Source: Incurvaria masculella (Eukaryota; Arthropoda; Insecta; Lepidoptera; Incurvariidae). Taken from it: 64,000 nt of DNA. Both the position numbers and the translations under genes were made by a program. This document shows, in pieces, positions 10,676 to 22,197 of the stretch (the first letter of the stretch is position 1; the number at the start of each line of letters is the position of its first letter). The stretch covers positions 67,001 to 131,000 of the forward strand of contig OX335660.1 in the NCBI GenBank assembly GCA_946894095.1, read 5' to 3'. A model generated the notes under the pieces. It was not told the DNA's origin. It did no database searches and saw only the letters and a program-made list of their open reading frames with translations.

Positions 10676-12286
10676 TGCTCCTGCTTAATGTGATCGCTAC
10701 TACAGTTATAGTTTGTAAAGAACTACATTATTCTAAGGAGTAATAGCAGAAATAGCTACGAATGACCGTGGCGCCATCTACTTTGACGCACACACAGATG
10801 GTGTTAATAAATGTGCACCGCCGACTTCAAAATAAAATCCTATTATTGGTCTTGTATTTTTCTCACTCGGTACTTACGTAAAGCTTTAGGTCTTGTCACA
10901 AAAAGAAAATGTTTATGATTTTTTTTCGCGGAGCGGAATAGCATCTAAAAACATTATTCGACAGTAAAATTAATTTATCGAACCTGCTCACAAAATTTCA
11001 TGAGAACTTTTTGAGACATGCGACGTGCAGATGAGAACACCCGGACAGGTGCACAGCCAGATGCCGGTCATACGAAAGCATTTTTGCCCAAGCTGAAAAG
11101 GGACACGTTTCGCACTTCGCTCGGTGAATCATTTATTTATTTTATTCTATACAAATCACAGATGAGGCCGGTGATAGATCTGTGGGTCGGAACTCACTTT
11201 ACGAACGCACTTTTAGAGCACATTCGCGCGCGGTGGCGAAGGCAAAGGACGCTAACTCCGTTTCCATGTTATCGGCCTCCTTCTTCAACACGTCGGAGGC
11301 CCTTTTCTTGTCCACGAATGTTGTACTGCAGATTATCTATAGTTTCGCAAGGACGTTTTCAGTGATGCCTGCTGACGTGTCAACACGGCGAAACACGCAA
11401 CAAGGCCGCAAAGCCGCGCGACTCTACTTTCTTGATCGCTGGTTTTCGTGACACAAGTTCATCAAAACCGTCGCACCCAGAGAACTGCCAGCAGCGGACA
11501 TTCTGTTTAAAGGTCTACTTTCGTAAAAGGTTCAATATTCTCTACTCTTTCCATCTTTCACAATATTGGACCAGCGCATGTAACAGGCGTTCGGTGGCGC
11601 AGGCTCAACTAACGGATAGGTTTTCTCTACTGACTAACTCGTGGGTGTCGTGTTGTACACATACACACACACTATCCCTCTCAATCTCTCACACACAAAA
11701 ACACATGCAAAAGAACAACCTTATCGACGTAACGAGTGGAGCGAGCTGCAGGTGCGGGAGAGAGGTTGTAACTTCAGCGGGGATGAATAAATTCAAAGAC
11801 AAAGAGTCTCGCGGTGCGAGGGGTAGCAGCGGGCGCGGGGTAGTGGGGGGCGCGGGGTGGGGCGGGGAGATTTATTTTTATTTCCTTTCGGAGGGTCCCT
11901 TTAGCACAGTTTTGGCATTTGACCAAACGTCTCCAGATCGGGTTCGCGGCGGAGAGGGGGGGGGGGGGGCTGTAGTGTAGAGAGTGGGGGGGGGGAGCTT
12001 TCATAAAGTTAACCTTTGCAATATACGTACTTCACTCTTCGATGATTCTCTCTGAAATAGGAGCCTTGTTGAGAGATTTAACGAAAAAATATAGGCCAGC
12101 AGGCATGTGGGCCGTTCGCTAATAATGTCGACTTTCTTTGAACCTCGTCAATCAATATGAACACATACTGTGCTTAAGCATGTATCTGGGACCCATTGTA
12201 CAAGTTTTGTTTCATCGGAAAACCTAAATAGAAGACATAGGAGACGAAAAAGAAGAAATTAGTAGGAAGTAGAGGCTAAATGTATG
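10676..12286. other. non-coding stretch with simple-sequence tracts
   Basis: Includes a CA-rich tract near 11656-11710, a G-rich region at 11818-11875 and G runs at about 11957-11970 and 11986-11996. The 115- and 182-codon ORFs have no domain and overlap simple sequence. Nothing else recognised. Confidence 0.35.
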
Positions 12287-12290
12287 GTAT

Positions 12291-12507
12291 TGTGAAGCGA
12301 TTGATGGAAGGAAACCAACAACTCTTCTGCTAGTGGACTTTATTAATAATTAAAGTAATATAATGAAAATTAAATTAGAAGATTGGAAAAAAGGTGAGTC
12401 GCGTAGCTAATTCTTTTTCATCTAAGGTAGCTAATGCAAAACGCGTTCTCAAAAACAATCGTTGCCAGGCAACAACTTTAGAAGAATGTAGCAGGTGGCC
12501 TGCTACA
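12291..12507 (-). repeat. LTR (3' LTR of the small LTR element)
   Basis: 217-bp LTR, 24 bp longer than its partner. The difference is a segment bounded by short direct repeats (GTAGCTAA), as if the partner lost 24 bp by slippage. One end carries the palindrome TGTAGCAGG-TGG-CCTGCTACA. Confidence 0.75.
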
Positions 12508-13485
12508 TCCTTCGTGGAGTCCCTATAAGTATTTTGCTTAAAGAACTCAATTAGTCCACTTTCAGACTTCGGGGAACTTAATACTCGCTATGAACAGTTA
12601 TGGCGTACCATGCGTGTTCATACCCGGGACTTGGGAAAACCCCGGGAAAACGAAAGTCCGCGAGTCTACCCTAGCTAATGAACCATGTGACTGCGGCGTC
12701 ATTAATCACAACAAGCCCTAAATCATAGATTCAAAGTGAATCTCCTAGCTAAAACTTATACCTAGTATTAACAATTTAAGTTCGTAATCAGCACATAAAT
12801 ATCTGAATTGAACAATGCAAACATTAATTAGAAACACGTTATACAATTAAAATTGGGTCTACCCAAAGAAAAGAACTTAAATATTTGAACGAAAGTTGAA
12901 ATTTTAGTCATGTTTTTTTTTATTCTTCTGTGATCCTCGTCGGTTTAGCTTCGTGTTTTATAGGGATCTACCTAACGGAATAAGCTAACCTAGCAAAACT
13001 CGCTCGGTGAAACCAACCACTCAGCTCTCCTCTCAACCAATGGTCTGTAGTTTTTCTTATATAAAGATAAAACCGCAAGTGGGAAACACTGGTAAAAATT
13101 CGAAACATGAGAAGGTAGAGGCACCCAGAGAGTTGTACCTAGGCTATATAGGGATATAAAACCGCGCATCCCGCTCATAAAACTAAGCTAAGGGTGAGTT
13201 TTCGACGAAACGAGGAGGCAAAAACGCTCTGTGCGCTCTCGCCGGCTCAGTATACGAAGCATAACCGGGAACCCCGTATCAAAGGCAGCTCATGCAAAGA
13301 AATCCACACAAAATCCAACATTAGTCAAATTCATGTTTAAAAATGCTGTGCATAGACATAAGGACACAAAAGTAAAAATATTCGTACACAGTGGGACAGA
13401 AAACACAGGAAAACTGTGAGTGTCTAGCCGTTATTTAAAAGAGAGAGTTTAATCAAATAGTTGGGGACCTAAATATTATCTAAAA

Positions 13486-13560
13486 CAATAAATGGACCTT
13501 GGAATGCCGGAGCCAGCTTAGAATTTTAACCTCTTGGTCTACATTCCTGACTAGATCCGT
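13486..13560 (-). pseudogene. second Gypsy integrase tail fragment
   Basis: On the - strand this reads NSKLAPAFQGPF, the GPY/F-module lead-in of Gypsy-type integrases. It is a divergent duplicate of the fragment at 13815-14060. Only about 25 codons are recognisable. Confidence 0.5.
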
Positions 13561-13814
13561 ACTCCAAATCTCCCGATTAGAATTTTGAAAAAAGAGTTAA
13601 AAGATTCCAGTCTTTGCATAATATTTACAATTTACACGAATGTACAAAATTCTCCATCAACTTTGCAAAACGAGAATGAAAATAACGCGACTGAAAACTT
13701 TCAATAGATTTGGCCAAGCCAAAATGAAACTTTTCATTGTGACTTTCCATAAGGGCACTATTTAATAGGGCAGGGGAAAGCACAATGTTGCTATCTAACA
13801 AGATAGGGTTTCAG

Positions 13815-14060
13815 GCGGTCCACGTGTACTGTCAGAGGTTTTTTTCCTCGTTACACCACATGGTTTTATTAAATAATTGAGATCCGAAAGTTTGCCGATA
13901 ATATCATAAGGTCCTTGGAACGCAGGGGCCAGTTTAGAATTTCGACCTACAATTCTTTGCGGGTTCATAATAAGTACGCGTTGACCAACCTGAAATTCTC
14001 GAACAGAACGTTTTCCAGTAAGTTTCGCTAACTGGGGGTGTTGGGGGCAGACACCGACGC
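13815..14060 (-). pseudogene. Gypsy-type integrase C-terminal remnant
   Basis: On the - strand the frame reads LTGKRSVREFQVGQRVLI, then SKLAPAFQGPYDIIGKLSD, NYLIK, and after a frameshift VHVDRLKPYL. The order 'F.VG..VL' - 'KL.P.F.GPY.I' - 'HV..LKPY' is the C-terminal domain with GPY/F module of Ty3/Gypsy integrases. The catalytic DDE core is absent. It starts only about 120 nt inside the upstream (right) LTR, an abnormal position that implies a large internal deletion. Confidence 0.7.
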
Positions 14061-14181
14061 TCAGCGACGCTCAGCAAAGCGTAGCTCAGGGGCAGTGGGC
14101 AGCGGGAGCTCTGGCAGCAACTGCAGCAGCAGCTTGGCAACTCGCTGGACCTATACCTGGGACCCTAGGCGCCTCCACCAC

Positions 14182-14374
14182 TGTGAAGTGATTGATGGAA
14201 GGAAACCAACAACTCTTCTGCTAGTGGACTTTATTAATAATTAAAGTAATATAATGAAAATTAAATTAGAAGATTGGAAAAAAGGTCAGTCGCGTAGCTA
14301 ATGCAAAACGCGTTCTCAAAAACAATCGTTGCCAGGCAACAACTTTAGAAGAATGTAGCAGGTGGCCTGCTACA
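14182..14374 (-). repeat. LTR (5' LTR of the small LTR element)
   Basis: 193 bp, matching 12291-12507 apart from the 24-bp gap and a few substitutions. On the - strand it begins TGTAGCAGG and ends CACTTCACA, directly followed by the candidate primer-binding site. Confidence 0.75.
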
Positions 14375-14644
14375 GTATATTCCATTGTTTGTGCGTTTAT
14401 TTGAATAAATGTAAATTTGATATAGTAATATATAATATATAACATTATATATATAATAATAATAATAACTAACCTATACAGGGTGTCCCTAAACTCAACC
14501 TCAAGCGGGCACTGGGTGTGAGGCCAGTAAATTCCATTTCTTGCCAGCATAAAAAAATCTGTGTTTCTTGGTTTAGTGGCAATAAGCATTTTTGGAAAAA
14601 AATGAAAATCTACGTCTCAGACCACACATTTAGGAACCACGGCA

Positions 14645-14920
14645 AGCCTCAACGGTTTGCGCTGCATGATGGGACTGCCGTGGCGGTGTAGTGCGTCTGG
14701 CATGTTCGCGGAGAACGGTTTGACTGATTTCTTTGGTGTACTGCGCAAACAGAAGGCGGCATTCCTTCGCCGTTCAGCCATCAGCAAGAATAGAATAGTA
14801 GCAAATATTTTGGGACGAATTTATTATAAGGATTTCATTAATGTGTAACTTAGTTTTAATATTATTTACAATGTTATGGGACAATGCACCTGATTGAAAT
14901 AAATTATTATTATTATTAAA
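14645..14920 (+). pseudogene. LINE ORF2 C-terminus and 3' tail
   Basis: The 63-codon open frame ending at 14848 reads RCMMGLPWRCSASGMFAE, then GVLRKQKAAFLRRS. This is the conserved extreme C-terminus of a LINE ORF2 protein. It is followed by a 3' UTR and an AATAAATTATTATTATTA tail typical of a LINE 3' end. 5' truncated. Same family as 9345-9660 (-). Confidence 0.7.
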
Positions 14921-14923
14921 TGG

Positions 14924-15014
14924 TCACCCATCCAGAACCTAACCGCGCTCAGAGGTGCTTCACGAAGCTTATCGAATCGCAAGGCGTCGCGCCACTGGGC
15001 TACCCAGGCTAACT
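14924..15014 (-). repeat. 5S-like / tRNA-like SINE
   Basis: On the - strand it runs from a box-A-like TAGCCCAGTGG to GCGGTTAGGTTCTGGATGGG and TGACC. The latter matches the internal control region of 5S rRNA (GGTTAGTACTTGGATGGGTGACC). Too short and too divergent for a 5S gene; read as the head of a SINE with mixed tRNA-like and 5S-like promoter parts. Confidence 0.45.
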
Positions 15015-15056
15015 GGATTGGAATGGATTTTTTTAAATTTGATTTTATTTATGAAA

Positions 15057-15124
15057 GAATTACGTTCATGATTGTTTTTATGATGCAATGTCATCCATCA
15101 TAAAAACAATTATGATCGTAATTC
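15057..15124 (+). other. 68-nt near-perfect hairpin
   Basis: Arms 15057-15085 and 15096-15124 pair over 29 positions with one mismatch and one wobble around a 10-nt loop (CAATGTCATC). Size and geometry fit a microRNA precursor, but a very small foldback element would look the same. A-rich flanks. Confidence 0.5.
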
Positions 15125-16284
15125 AGGCACATTACTTAAAAAGATGGCGCAATTCATCAATATTCCAAAATTGTGGAACATTTGTCGCTTGCGTTACCTT
15201 CAAAAAATATTTTAAAATGTCCGCCCGCACTGCCAACACCATGTAGAGTGCGCACCTGCAGTATAGCATGCTGCAAGACATTTACCATTCATTACCTTCA
15301 ACGAAAATAATCAATTCAACTTTACCGTTAACTTAAAACAATTGAGAAGATAACGATAAAAAATACCTGTTAAGTACAGGCAACCCCATACATAGTGCAA
15401 GTATTGTATTTCTTACGTTAAGCGCGGCATATAGCGTACAGTCAATCATAGGTTAAAGGATACACTTCCCGTTAAACGTAAAAATCATCCTAAACGACAT
15501 CCTCAACTATGTTTGAATCTATACTCAACCCTATAATTGTTTCCACAAGTCAAAGTATTTCGACTGTTCATCTTTTCATTCAACCGGATGTGTATCCTAA
15601 ACCCTTTGTTCGACTGTACGTCCGAACCTCTTGCCCGACGACGCCCATTAGATTTGGAATGTTTAGGGGGGCTGCGAAAACCATGCCGGCCGGCCGGCCA
15701 GGTACTTCTCACGATGTTTGAAGAACCCCAAGTTGTACTTTAGGGGAAAAACCTCGGAAGCGATGATCTGAAGAAATTTGGGTGGGTGAAATAACGAAAG
15801 GAATCTTTATTTCGGAACAGAATATATCTATGAATAATTCTACAGGGAGTGAGTAATGATAATGTTGAGGGTTGGCAATTTGCTTTTTCCCTAGACTGCC
15901 ACAGTCGGCTGCGTTCCAAATGTAAAAGTTAGAAAAGAACTAAGTTATCTTCTCGGAAAAGGTGGTGTATTCCGGCACAGCGCAGAAGTCCGTTGTAAGC
16001 CGACTAGCAGGACAGTGACGGCACAGAATATATATAGGATTACACCTAGTAGCTCAAATCCATAAAAAGTAAAAAAAAAAATACAAAGTCCCGATTTCAT
16101 GCGATTAAGCGAGTTTCGCGGTGCTGAACTGTTGAGAACTTTCCTTCAAGGTCATATTATCAAAGATAACAGGACCAGCAGTGCTCTGCAAATATTTAAG
16201 TGACAACCCCGCCACTCGATGGAGGAAAGGTATTTATCTCAAAAATCGCCTGAGTTGAGCTACTGCTGCTACTAGTGAGCTATA
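15125..16284. other. non-coding stretch
   Basis: No repeat or gene recognised. Overlapping ORFs of about 70 codons at 15.5-15.75 kb occur on both strands and have no domain. Confidence 0.35.
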
Positions 16285-16905
16285 ATCTGTGATATACGTA
16301 CTCTTCAACCTGTTCGATCTCTTCTCCGTCGATAACTATTTGTCCTCCCGACATACTCTCGGTCGCAATGACTTTGGTTTTGTCCCGGTTCACCTTAATA
16401 CTTACCTTTATCGAGGCTTGATAAAGGTTTTCCAGAATGGTCTGCTGAACTCGGGAATTCGACAGAAGCACAATGTCATCGGCGAAGCGAAGATAACTGA
16501 GGAAATCTCCATTAACATTGATACCCATGTTGTCCCATTCAAGCGTCTTGAAGACATCTTCCAATGCGTTGGTGAAGAGCTTGGGTGAGATCACATCCCC
16601 CTGCCTGACGCCTTTACCAAGGAGGATGGGTTGGGTATTTTCATGGAGCCTCACAGTCACCGTCGCGGACCGATATTCGGAGTACCTCGATGTAGCGGTG
16701 GTCGATTTTGCACCTCAGGAGGGAATTTTCGACGGCCCATTTTTCAACTGAGTCGAACGCCTTCTCGTCGTCGACGAAGGCTAGGACGAGCGGCTTACTG
16801 TAGGTACTCCTCGCACTTCTGCACCACTTGTGTCACAGTAAATATGTGATCCATGGTGCCGTATCTTTTCCTAAACCCAGCATGCTCACGAGCGATGTTC
16901 TCACC
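16285..16905 (-). pseudogene. RTE-type LINE reverse transcriptase fragment
   Basis: The - strand frame at 16660-16280 reads GKGVRQGDVISPKLF, then YLRFADDIVLLS (catalytic YADD/FADD box) and SIKVNRDKTKVIA. The upstream piece, in shifted frames with a stop, reads AGFRKRYGTMDHIFTV and FVDDEKAFDSVE (block A). The 'GVRQGD.ISPKLF' and 'G.R...GT.DH.F' wording is typical of the RTE clade. At least two frameshifts and no endonuclease: a dead fragment. Confidence 0.8.
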
Positions 16906-17150
16906 GCAAAAATCGATAAACGTGTCAAGGTAAATATGGACGTACTTATTGCGTGGCGGCGCGGCTACTTAACATTCCAAGTGGAAAATATTAACGGCAC
17001 TTCTACATCCGCTCCACATTGCCTCTCCCCGCGCACCGCCACAACCCCTACCGCCACCGTGGGAGGGGCCACCCGCTCGCCGCTATAACCGGAAGTTGGC
17101 ATTTACACACGCCGGGCGAGCGCTCTACACGTTTATTTTCCTTTTTTTAT

Positions 17151-17325
17151 TTAAGGTGGCCGCTTAACTCTCAATACAAACGTGGAAAGAAGATCGTGCC
17201 CATATTTCTTGTCAGAGATCCAAAATTATGCTCAAAATAGCTTCATTTGATCGATCTTGATGTCTGATGACTATTTGCATTGTAAAATTGTGTTTGGTTT
17301 CCAATTTATAAGGTCGACGGGTAAT
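17151..17325. repeat. dispersed repeat E, copy 1
   Basis: Aligns in the same orientation with 35449-35640 through GGAAAGAAGATC, CCCATATTTCTTGTCA, GCATTG.AAAATTGTG and TTTGGTTTC. No coding potential; family unknown. Confidence 0.55.
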
Positions 17326-17469
17326 TAAAAAAATATCATTGATATTCATTGGCTTATATTTAATGTATTTTGAAATGTGAATTGCAACGCCATCTGTTGA
17401 CTTGTATTATCCCTATTCAACTTGTATGACGTTAGAAAACTTTCCTACTATCATGTGCCGTCGCCTGTG

Positions 17470-17784
17470 TTGTTTAGGCTGGCTGTGGTTTGGAGTCCAC
17501 GTAAAACTTATGATCCCTTTGTTACTTACTAACTAGGTATGTAATATTGCAGTGCAAGTGCAGAAAGGTTTTGGCGACATATGCTTTTAATTTTTTTTTT
17601 AAATAGCGACCAAGTGTTTGCGAAGCTCTAAATGGTAATGTTTTGAGGTTTCTCATTAATTCTTAAGATCTTGATAAAATTTGGTAAATGGATACATTGT
17701 CCTCGACCAGCCTTTTGGGTAACTTTTTATCCATGAAATTATTAACCCGACATTAACCCGAGCGGAGCCGGGTACCGCAGCTAG
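17470..17784 (+). mobile_element. non-autonomous Helitron, 3' end
   Basis: Shares GGCTGGCTGTGGTT, ACTTACTAACTAGGT and AGTGCAAGTGCAG with 541-1041, and ends CGGGTACCGCAGCTAG-T at 17784/17785. This is the clearest copy of the 3' terminus. No SINE module at the place where the 0.6-kb copy has one, which brackets that module as an insertion or deletion. Confidence 0.6.
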
Positions 17785-18049
17785 TACATAATAAACCAGC
17801 ACGTGTTGATTAGCTAACGAAGCGGTGAGGGAGGAATAATTCCTTTGAGTATTGAAATGGTTTTAACAATTGATTAATAATGTATTTTGAGAATGTATCC
17901 GCTGTTAATGTTAAAAAAAATGATTTTGAAAATTCGTGCAAAATTATTTTGTTTATGAAAACGAGAAATAAAATAGGTTTTATAGATATCTCCGAATTCT
18001 TACATTAATATTTTTTATGTTTTTATGAGAAACCGGTATGGGTGGCTAT

Positions 18050-18292
18050 GCTGAGAGACCAAAGGTACTCAGAACAGCCAAATCCACCTCACCTCGCCAC
18101 CACGACGTTTAGCGAGGCACCATACCAGCGGATTTGCGGGCTATCACTGAGCTATCCAGCTCCTTTAAATTTCGTTTGAAGAATCCCAGGTTATAGGCAA
18201 ACACTTGAGTAAAGAGACCCGCCGGCAGACGGTTCCATATTTTGGCGGTGCGGCAGAGAAATAAGTTCGAGAAACGGTTCCTTCTCAAAAGC
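18050..18292 (-). pseudogene. LINE ORF2 extreme C-terminus and 3' UTR
   Basis: From 18290 downward the - strand reads RNRFSNLFLCRTAKIWNRLP, then YNLGFFKRNLK. The 'F.NLFL.RTAKIWN.LP...F...YNLG.FK' layout closes many insect LINE ORF2 proteins. No catalytic domain remains. It directly abuts the SINE copy at 18297. Confidence 0.6.
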
Positions 18293-18296
18293 TTAT

Positions 18297-18485
18297 ATCA
18301 ACCACAAGGGAGTGCTCTGATGAACTGGATGGAAAACACGGACATTTGTCATTGCCGCTGCAACCATAGTTGAATCCAATGCGGTGGTTGCAACTCGGGC
18401 CGGGTTAACCCTACCACCTGGTAGAGGAAGGGAATGTACAGTTTTACATGGGTTCCGAACCATGGAACAGCTCGCATTCGTAACT
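18297..18485 (-). mobile_element. tRNA-type SINE body, copy
   Basis: Reverse-strand copy of the SINE that has its tRNA-like head at 61470. Shared blocks include GAATGCGAGCTGTTCCATGG, CTACCAGGTGGTAGGGTTAA and CCGTGTTTTCCATCCAGTT. Head missing, so 5' truncated. Confidence 0.6.
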
Positions 18486-18490
18486 AATTT

Positions 18491-20921
18491 TGGAGTAGGC
18501 GGGGGGGGGGGGGAGGGTGTGGCGCGGGGGGGGCGCTCTGGAAGCTTTGCCAAGGGTAAATCCGTCCTCGAGTCCCCGTGAACTAAGGCGATTAAATTAT
18601 TAGCAGTAATCAAATTGTAACCGGTTTAATGAAATCCGATCTCGAGTTTAATTGGATAAAGTTGAGCAACGAGGACGCGGCCTGGTGAAGGGTAGGGTAG
18701 GGTAGGGTAAGGTAGGGTGACCCGTGACGCCGCCTCTCATCTCACGTTACCGTTCATTTTTCATTTCATTGTGTCACTACTACAGTTGATTTGGACTGAG
18801 CTGACTCCGCAAACATTCGACCGGTCTCAGATTACGTTGAAGCAATGTTTGCCACTCCAGGGCGCGCCGTCACCTGAACACCTGTACGGTCACCGCCCCA
18901 CCACGCCCCGCAGGACGGCAGCAGCTTACTTCCTAATCGGTAACCGCCTTCATTCAATCGGCAGTAATCCGCCTCGAGACAATTCATTATTGACCTCCTG
19001 AACTTGTGCTTAGTGACTTGAAAATATACAATATGTATATATTGTAAAAAATTATTTTGGAGCAGCTAAATTACAAGTATACTTAATTAGGTGTAGACAC
19101 ACTCTTGAATTCATACATTTAGAAGGCGCTCCGATTGCTTTGAAGAACTAACAATAAACATAGTCGGGAGTCGTATAGTATCAGAAATACGTTCATACTT
19201 ATTACTATTTAAATAACTACAAAATGGCGCATTGCTATTCGTGAGTACTGTAATAACTTCTCGTATCAACGTTACGGGATTTTGTAGAGATCGAGCCGAT
19301 GTTTCCGAGTTCGTCTTGCTACGAAAAGCGTAGCCGCTAGTTTTCGCAGCCAATATTTTTATTAACTCTTGAAACAATTTCTCGTAGCCGCGCTACGAAG
19401 CTGCTAGAGTATTGTGATGCACGGCGGCAATAAATGTATCGCTCCAAATACATAAACATGGGTTCAAGTTCGGTATATAGAACAAGTAGGTTTATCAGTT
19501 TCACCGAAAACAATATTTAAATCTCAGTGAGTGTCAAGTTTTAAGTAAGTTATTTTAAAATCAAGTACACAAATAACATTATTACATTGTTAAAAAGAAA
19601 ATAGACATTGCTTGCTTACTACTCAATCTTGAGACTCGAGTTTTAATACTTCATTGACATCGGCCTTCATTAGTGTAAGTCTAAGATTTACTAAAAAGCA
19701 AGGAAAATTTATTTCCATACAAATAATAAAAAAATGGTATTTTCATAAAATATATTTAAATTAATATATATTTTTATAAAACTCAAATTACTTTTTTTTA
19801 TCTATAAATGTCTTCAAATATAACAATGATTGAACGTATTTAATTTGAACGGATAATGTTTTATGACAAATTTCATTAGACTTTTTCTGAGTTTATAGTT
19901 TTTTTGTAATAGTTTGAGCTACTGCACGTAATCCTTCTAATAAAGCATAATTAGTATTAGAGGGTTAAATTATTTTGTTGATTTTGTACCTACCTATACC
20001 ATATAGAAGTGTACTCTGAATCTGTTAGGGAAAGATCAAAACTTAGCGGATTCAGTTCGAACTAAGATTAAATTATTACTATTAAATAAAACATTTTGTA
20101 TAACACATTGCAGCCTAAGCGGAATCCTAGATAGCTGGCTGCGGTGTCAATATGGCGCCGAAGCTTGCAGAGCACTGGCAACTTATATGACAATTCAATA
20201 ATGTATGAGAAAACGTTTCATAATGTAACAAAAAATAATATATAAATAATAAACATTCGGCTGACTCGACGTCGACGACACGAGCCTCCGCTACACACTC
20301 GCGCCCCACACGCGCCCACTATCGGCTCGTGCTGGAGAACCTTTCCGCCGTTTCACCCGCTCGTAAATAGCCTTCCGTCACAACCTGCGTGACGGCTGCC
20401 ATTATACACAACACACATACACACCCTCTCACAAATCCCTCACACGCGGCACACGCTCGCCCCGCGCCGGTTCTGGACTAAATGGCACGCAAATAGCGCG
20501 GCGACCTTGCTGACGAAACTATCCACGTTGGATTTACTAAATCGTTCCTACCATTTCTGACACGCATTCGTCGTATGATTGAGATACCGATTTTATGGAG
20601 AAAGGAGCTCATTTAACTGGGTGAAGCGTTTGGGTAAAGTAAAAGACAACAACTTTGGAACGATGGCAGGCGTGCGCGTGCGCATGGTGAGATTTTTGTT
20701 TTGTTTTTGCCAATTCGATTCATGGATTAATTCTGGCTGCGGCTTGCCAGCGTTCCGCGCATGCGCAGGGTGGGGGGGGGGGGGGGTGCCGGGGCGGACA
20801 TAATATAACGTAATTGGATGTATTTCACATGTAATCTATCTTTACTAATAATAAATCTGTAAGGGCTATTCATGGAGTAAGCTACTTTGTTTTATTAGAT
20901 ACTTCGTTTGTAGACTCTTAT
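18491..20921. other. non-coding stretch with G-rich tracts
   Basis: Contains a poly(G) run near 18500-18511, a short (GGTAG)n run at 18688-18720, and another poly(G) run at 20769-20785. No repeat family or gene is recognised. The 20.2-20.5 kb part is CpG-rich but has no supported exon. Confidence 0.35.
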
Positions 20922-20925
20922 GTAT

Positions 20926-22197
20926 TGTAGCTGTATAAATTTAAGATTTTATTTTATTATGTATGAGGTTCCAGGCGAGTGTAGGAACACTGCCGGTTAA
21001 GTCCAAGAATATATAAAAAAATTATGATAAGCAGAATTACAGGAGAAGCCTCGGCTAGTAGCGGTAGAGCAAAGGGAACCCAGGGTGTGGTTCTTCCGGT
21101 GGTAAATTAAACTTCCATTCAGCTACATGGTGGTGAATTTGCTGGCTGCTATGTTGCTGTCCTACCACCTACATCGGGAAGGGAAGGTGTCGTGTATGTA
21201 CCTTGTAACGCCTCCGCCGAGTAGTTGTGTGTAGGATAGCGGTAGGGAAAGGAGGCCTAACCCAGGGAGGAGTTATTAATGTGCACCAAATTTAACATCA
21301 TGTTCAGTCTATATTACATGAGACATAAACACAGTACCAAATCTAGACTAGAGCAAGGTGAGATATAGAAAACTAGACGCTATGCATATAAGGGTAAGAT
21401 GGGCTCTGGCTTCGCCTTTCAAAGAGGTTAATATCTACATATTTACAAAATTTAAATTAACAAAGAACTTATGTCTAACAGACACAACGGAGGTAATCAC
21501 CAGAAGTCCAAGGTTGTATTTCGCCGCGCTTCCCCGAGCGACTTTAGTGGGGTCCTATCTCACTGATCTTGGGCATATAGTTCCAGGATAGAGGTGTGAG
21601 GGGTACCGAACACAAGAAGGTCTCGCCGACGATGCGCACGCGATGGACGTGCGCCGCGGGAGCTCGCCTCGGCTGGCGACGTCTCAGAAAGATACGCTCC
21701 GCAGCTCTGCCGGTGCTCGAGGCCGCACCCGGCCGTGGCCCGAAGCTCCGCTGCCCGGACCTGAAGCTCCGCAGGAACCCGGCAGCTCTACTCGGCCCCC
21801 CGAAGCGCCCGGCCGCGTCACCTGGCTTCCTCACGGTGCTCCACACTCGACATCGGCACCGATTAGGTTCCAACCGTCTTTCAAACTTTGAAGAGGCTCC
21901 ATACGTTCGGCGGGGCTCGGCGCCCGCGCCCGAATGCCAGCGGCACGGCTTGCTCAGTCTAGTTATTGAAGGCCTGGCGCGCGCTTTGCAACAACTGTAC
22001 CACGCGTGGTGTCGGTGCGGTGCTAAGCCTGTGATTGGTCCGCCGAAGACGCTATACGTTGAGGTCGCGTGCGAGAGAGAAGGAGAATGCTGACTCGCTA
22101 CAATTGCGCGGGAGAACTGGTGTTGCTATGTTGAACCGAAATGTCATAATTCTAGGGAGATTGTACAGTAATAAAAGCGTTTCGAAAACATGCTACA
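20926..22197 (-). repeat. LTR, left copy (3' LTR)
   Basis: 1272 bp, same length as the partner. It has an AT-rich outer part and a GC-rich island (about 21600-22060) that keeps a 165-codon frame open on the + strand and a 109-113-codon frame on the - strand. Neither frame has a recognisable domain, and two near-identical copies cannot show selection. Confidence 0.85.

Larger units (their letters stand above)
12287..14378 (-). mobile_element. small LTR retrotransposon, deleted Gypsy-type derivative
   Basis: Two direct repeats (12291-12507 and 14182-14374) have TG..CA ends, read here as TGTGAAG...GCTACA, and the whole is flanked by the 4-bp duplication GTAT (12287-12290 and 14375-14378). Orientation is minus. 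A candidate primer-binding site TGGTGGAGGCGCC lies immediately inside the right LTR, and a short purine tract GAAGGA abuts the left LTR. Both are on the - strand. The internal 1.67 kb encodes only two decayed copies of a Gypsy integrase C-terminus. Gag, protease, reverse transcriptase, RNase H and the integrase core are gone, so it cannot transpose by itself. Confidence 0.75.

Noticed and set aside
11432..11980. 182-codon ORF as a gene
   Set aside because: Runs through CA-rich and poly(G) simple sequence; no domain.
13030..13200. Host promoter with CCAAT and TATA-like boxes
   Set aside because: Motifs are weak and lie inside the deleted LTR element; no start-site evidence.
14924..15014. 5S rRNA gene
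   Set aside because: Only the internal control region matches; the ends do not.
18688..18720. Telomeric repeat
   Set aside because: The run is GGTAG-type pentamers, only about six units and not the insect TTAGG order; treated as simple sequence.
21596..22093. 165-codon ORF in the LTR as a gene
   Set aside because: High GC explains few stops; an opposite-strand frame is open too; two near-identical LTRs give no evidence of selection.
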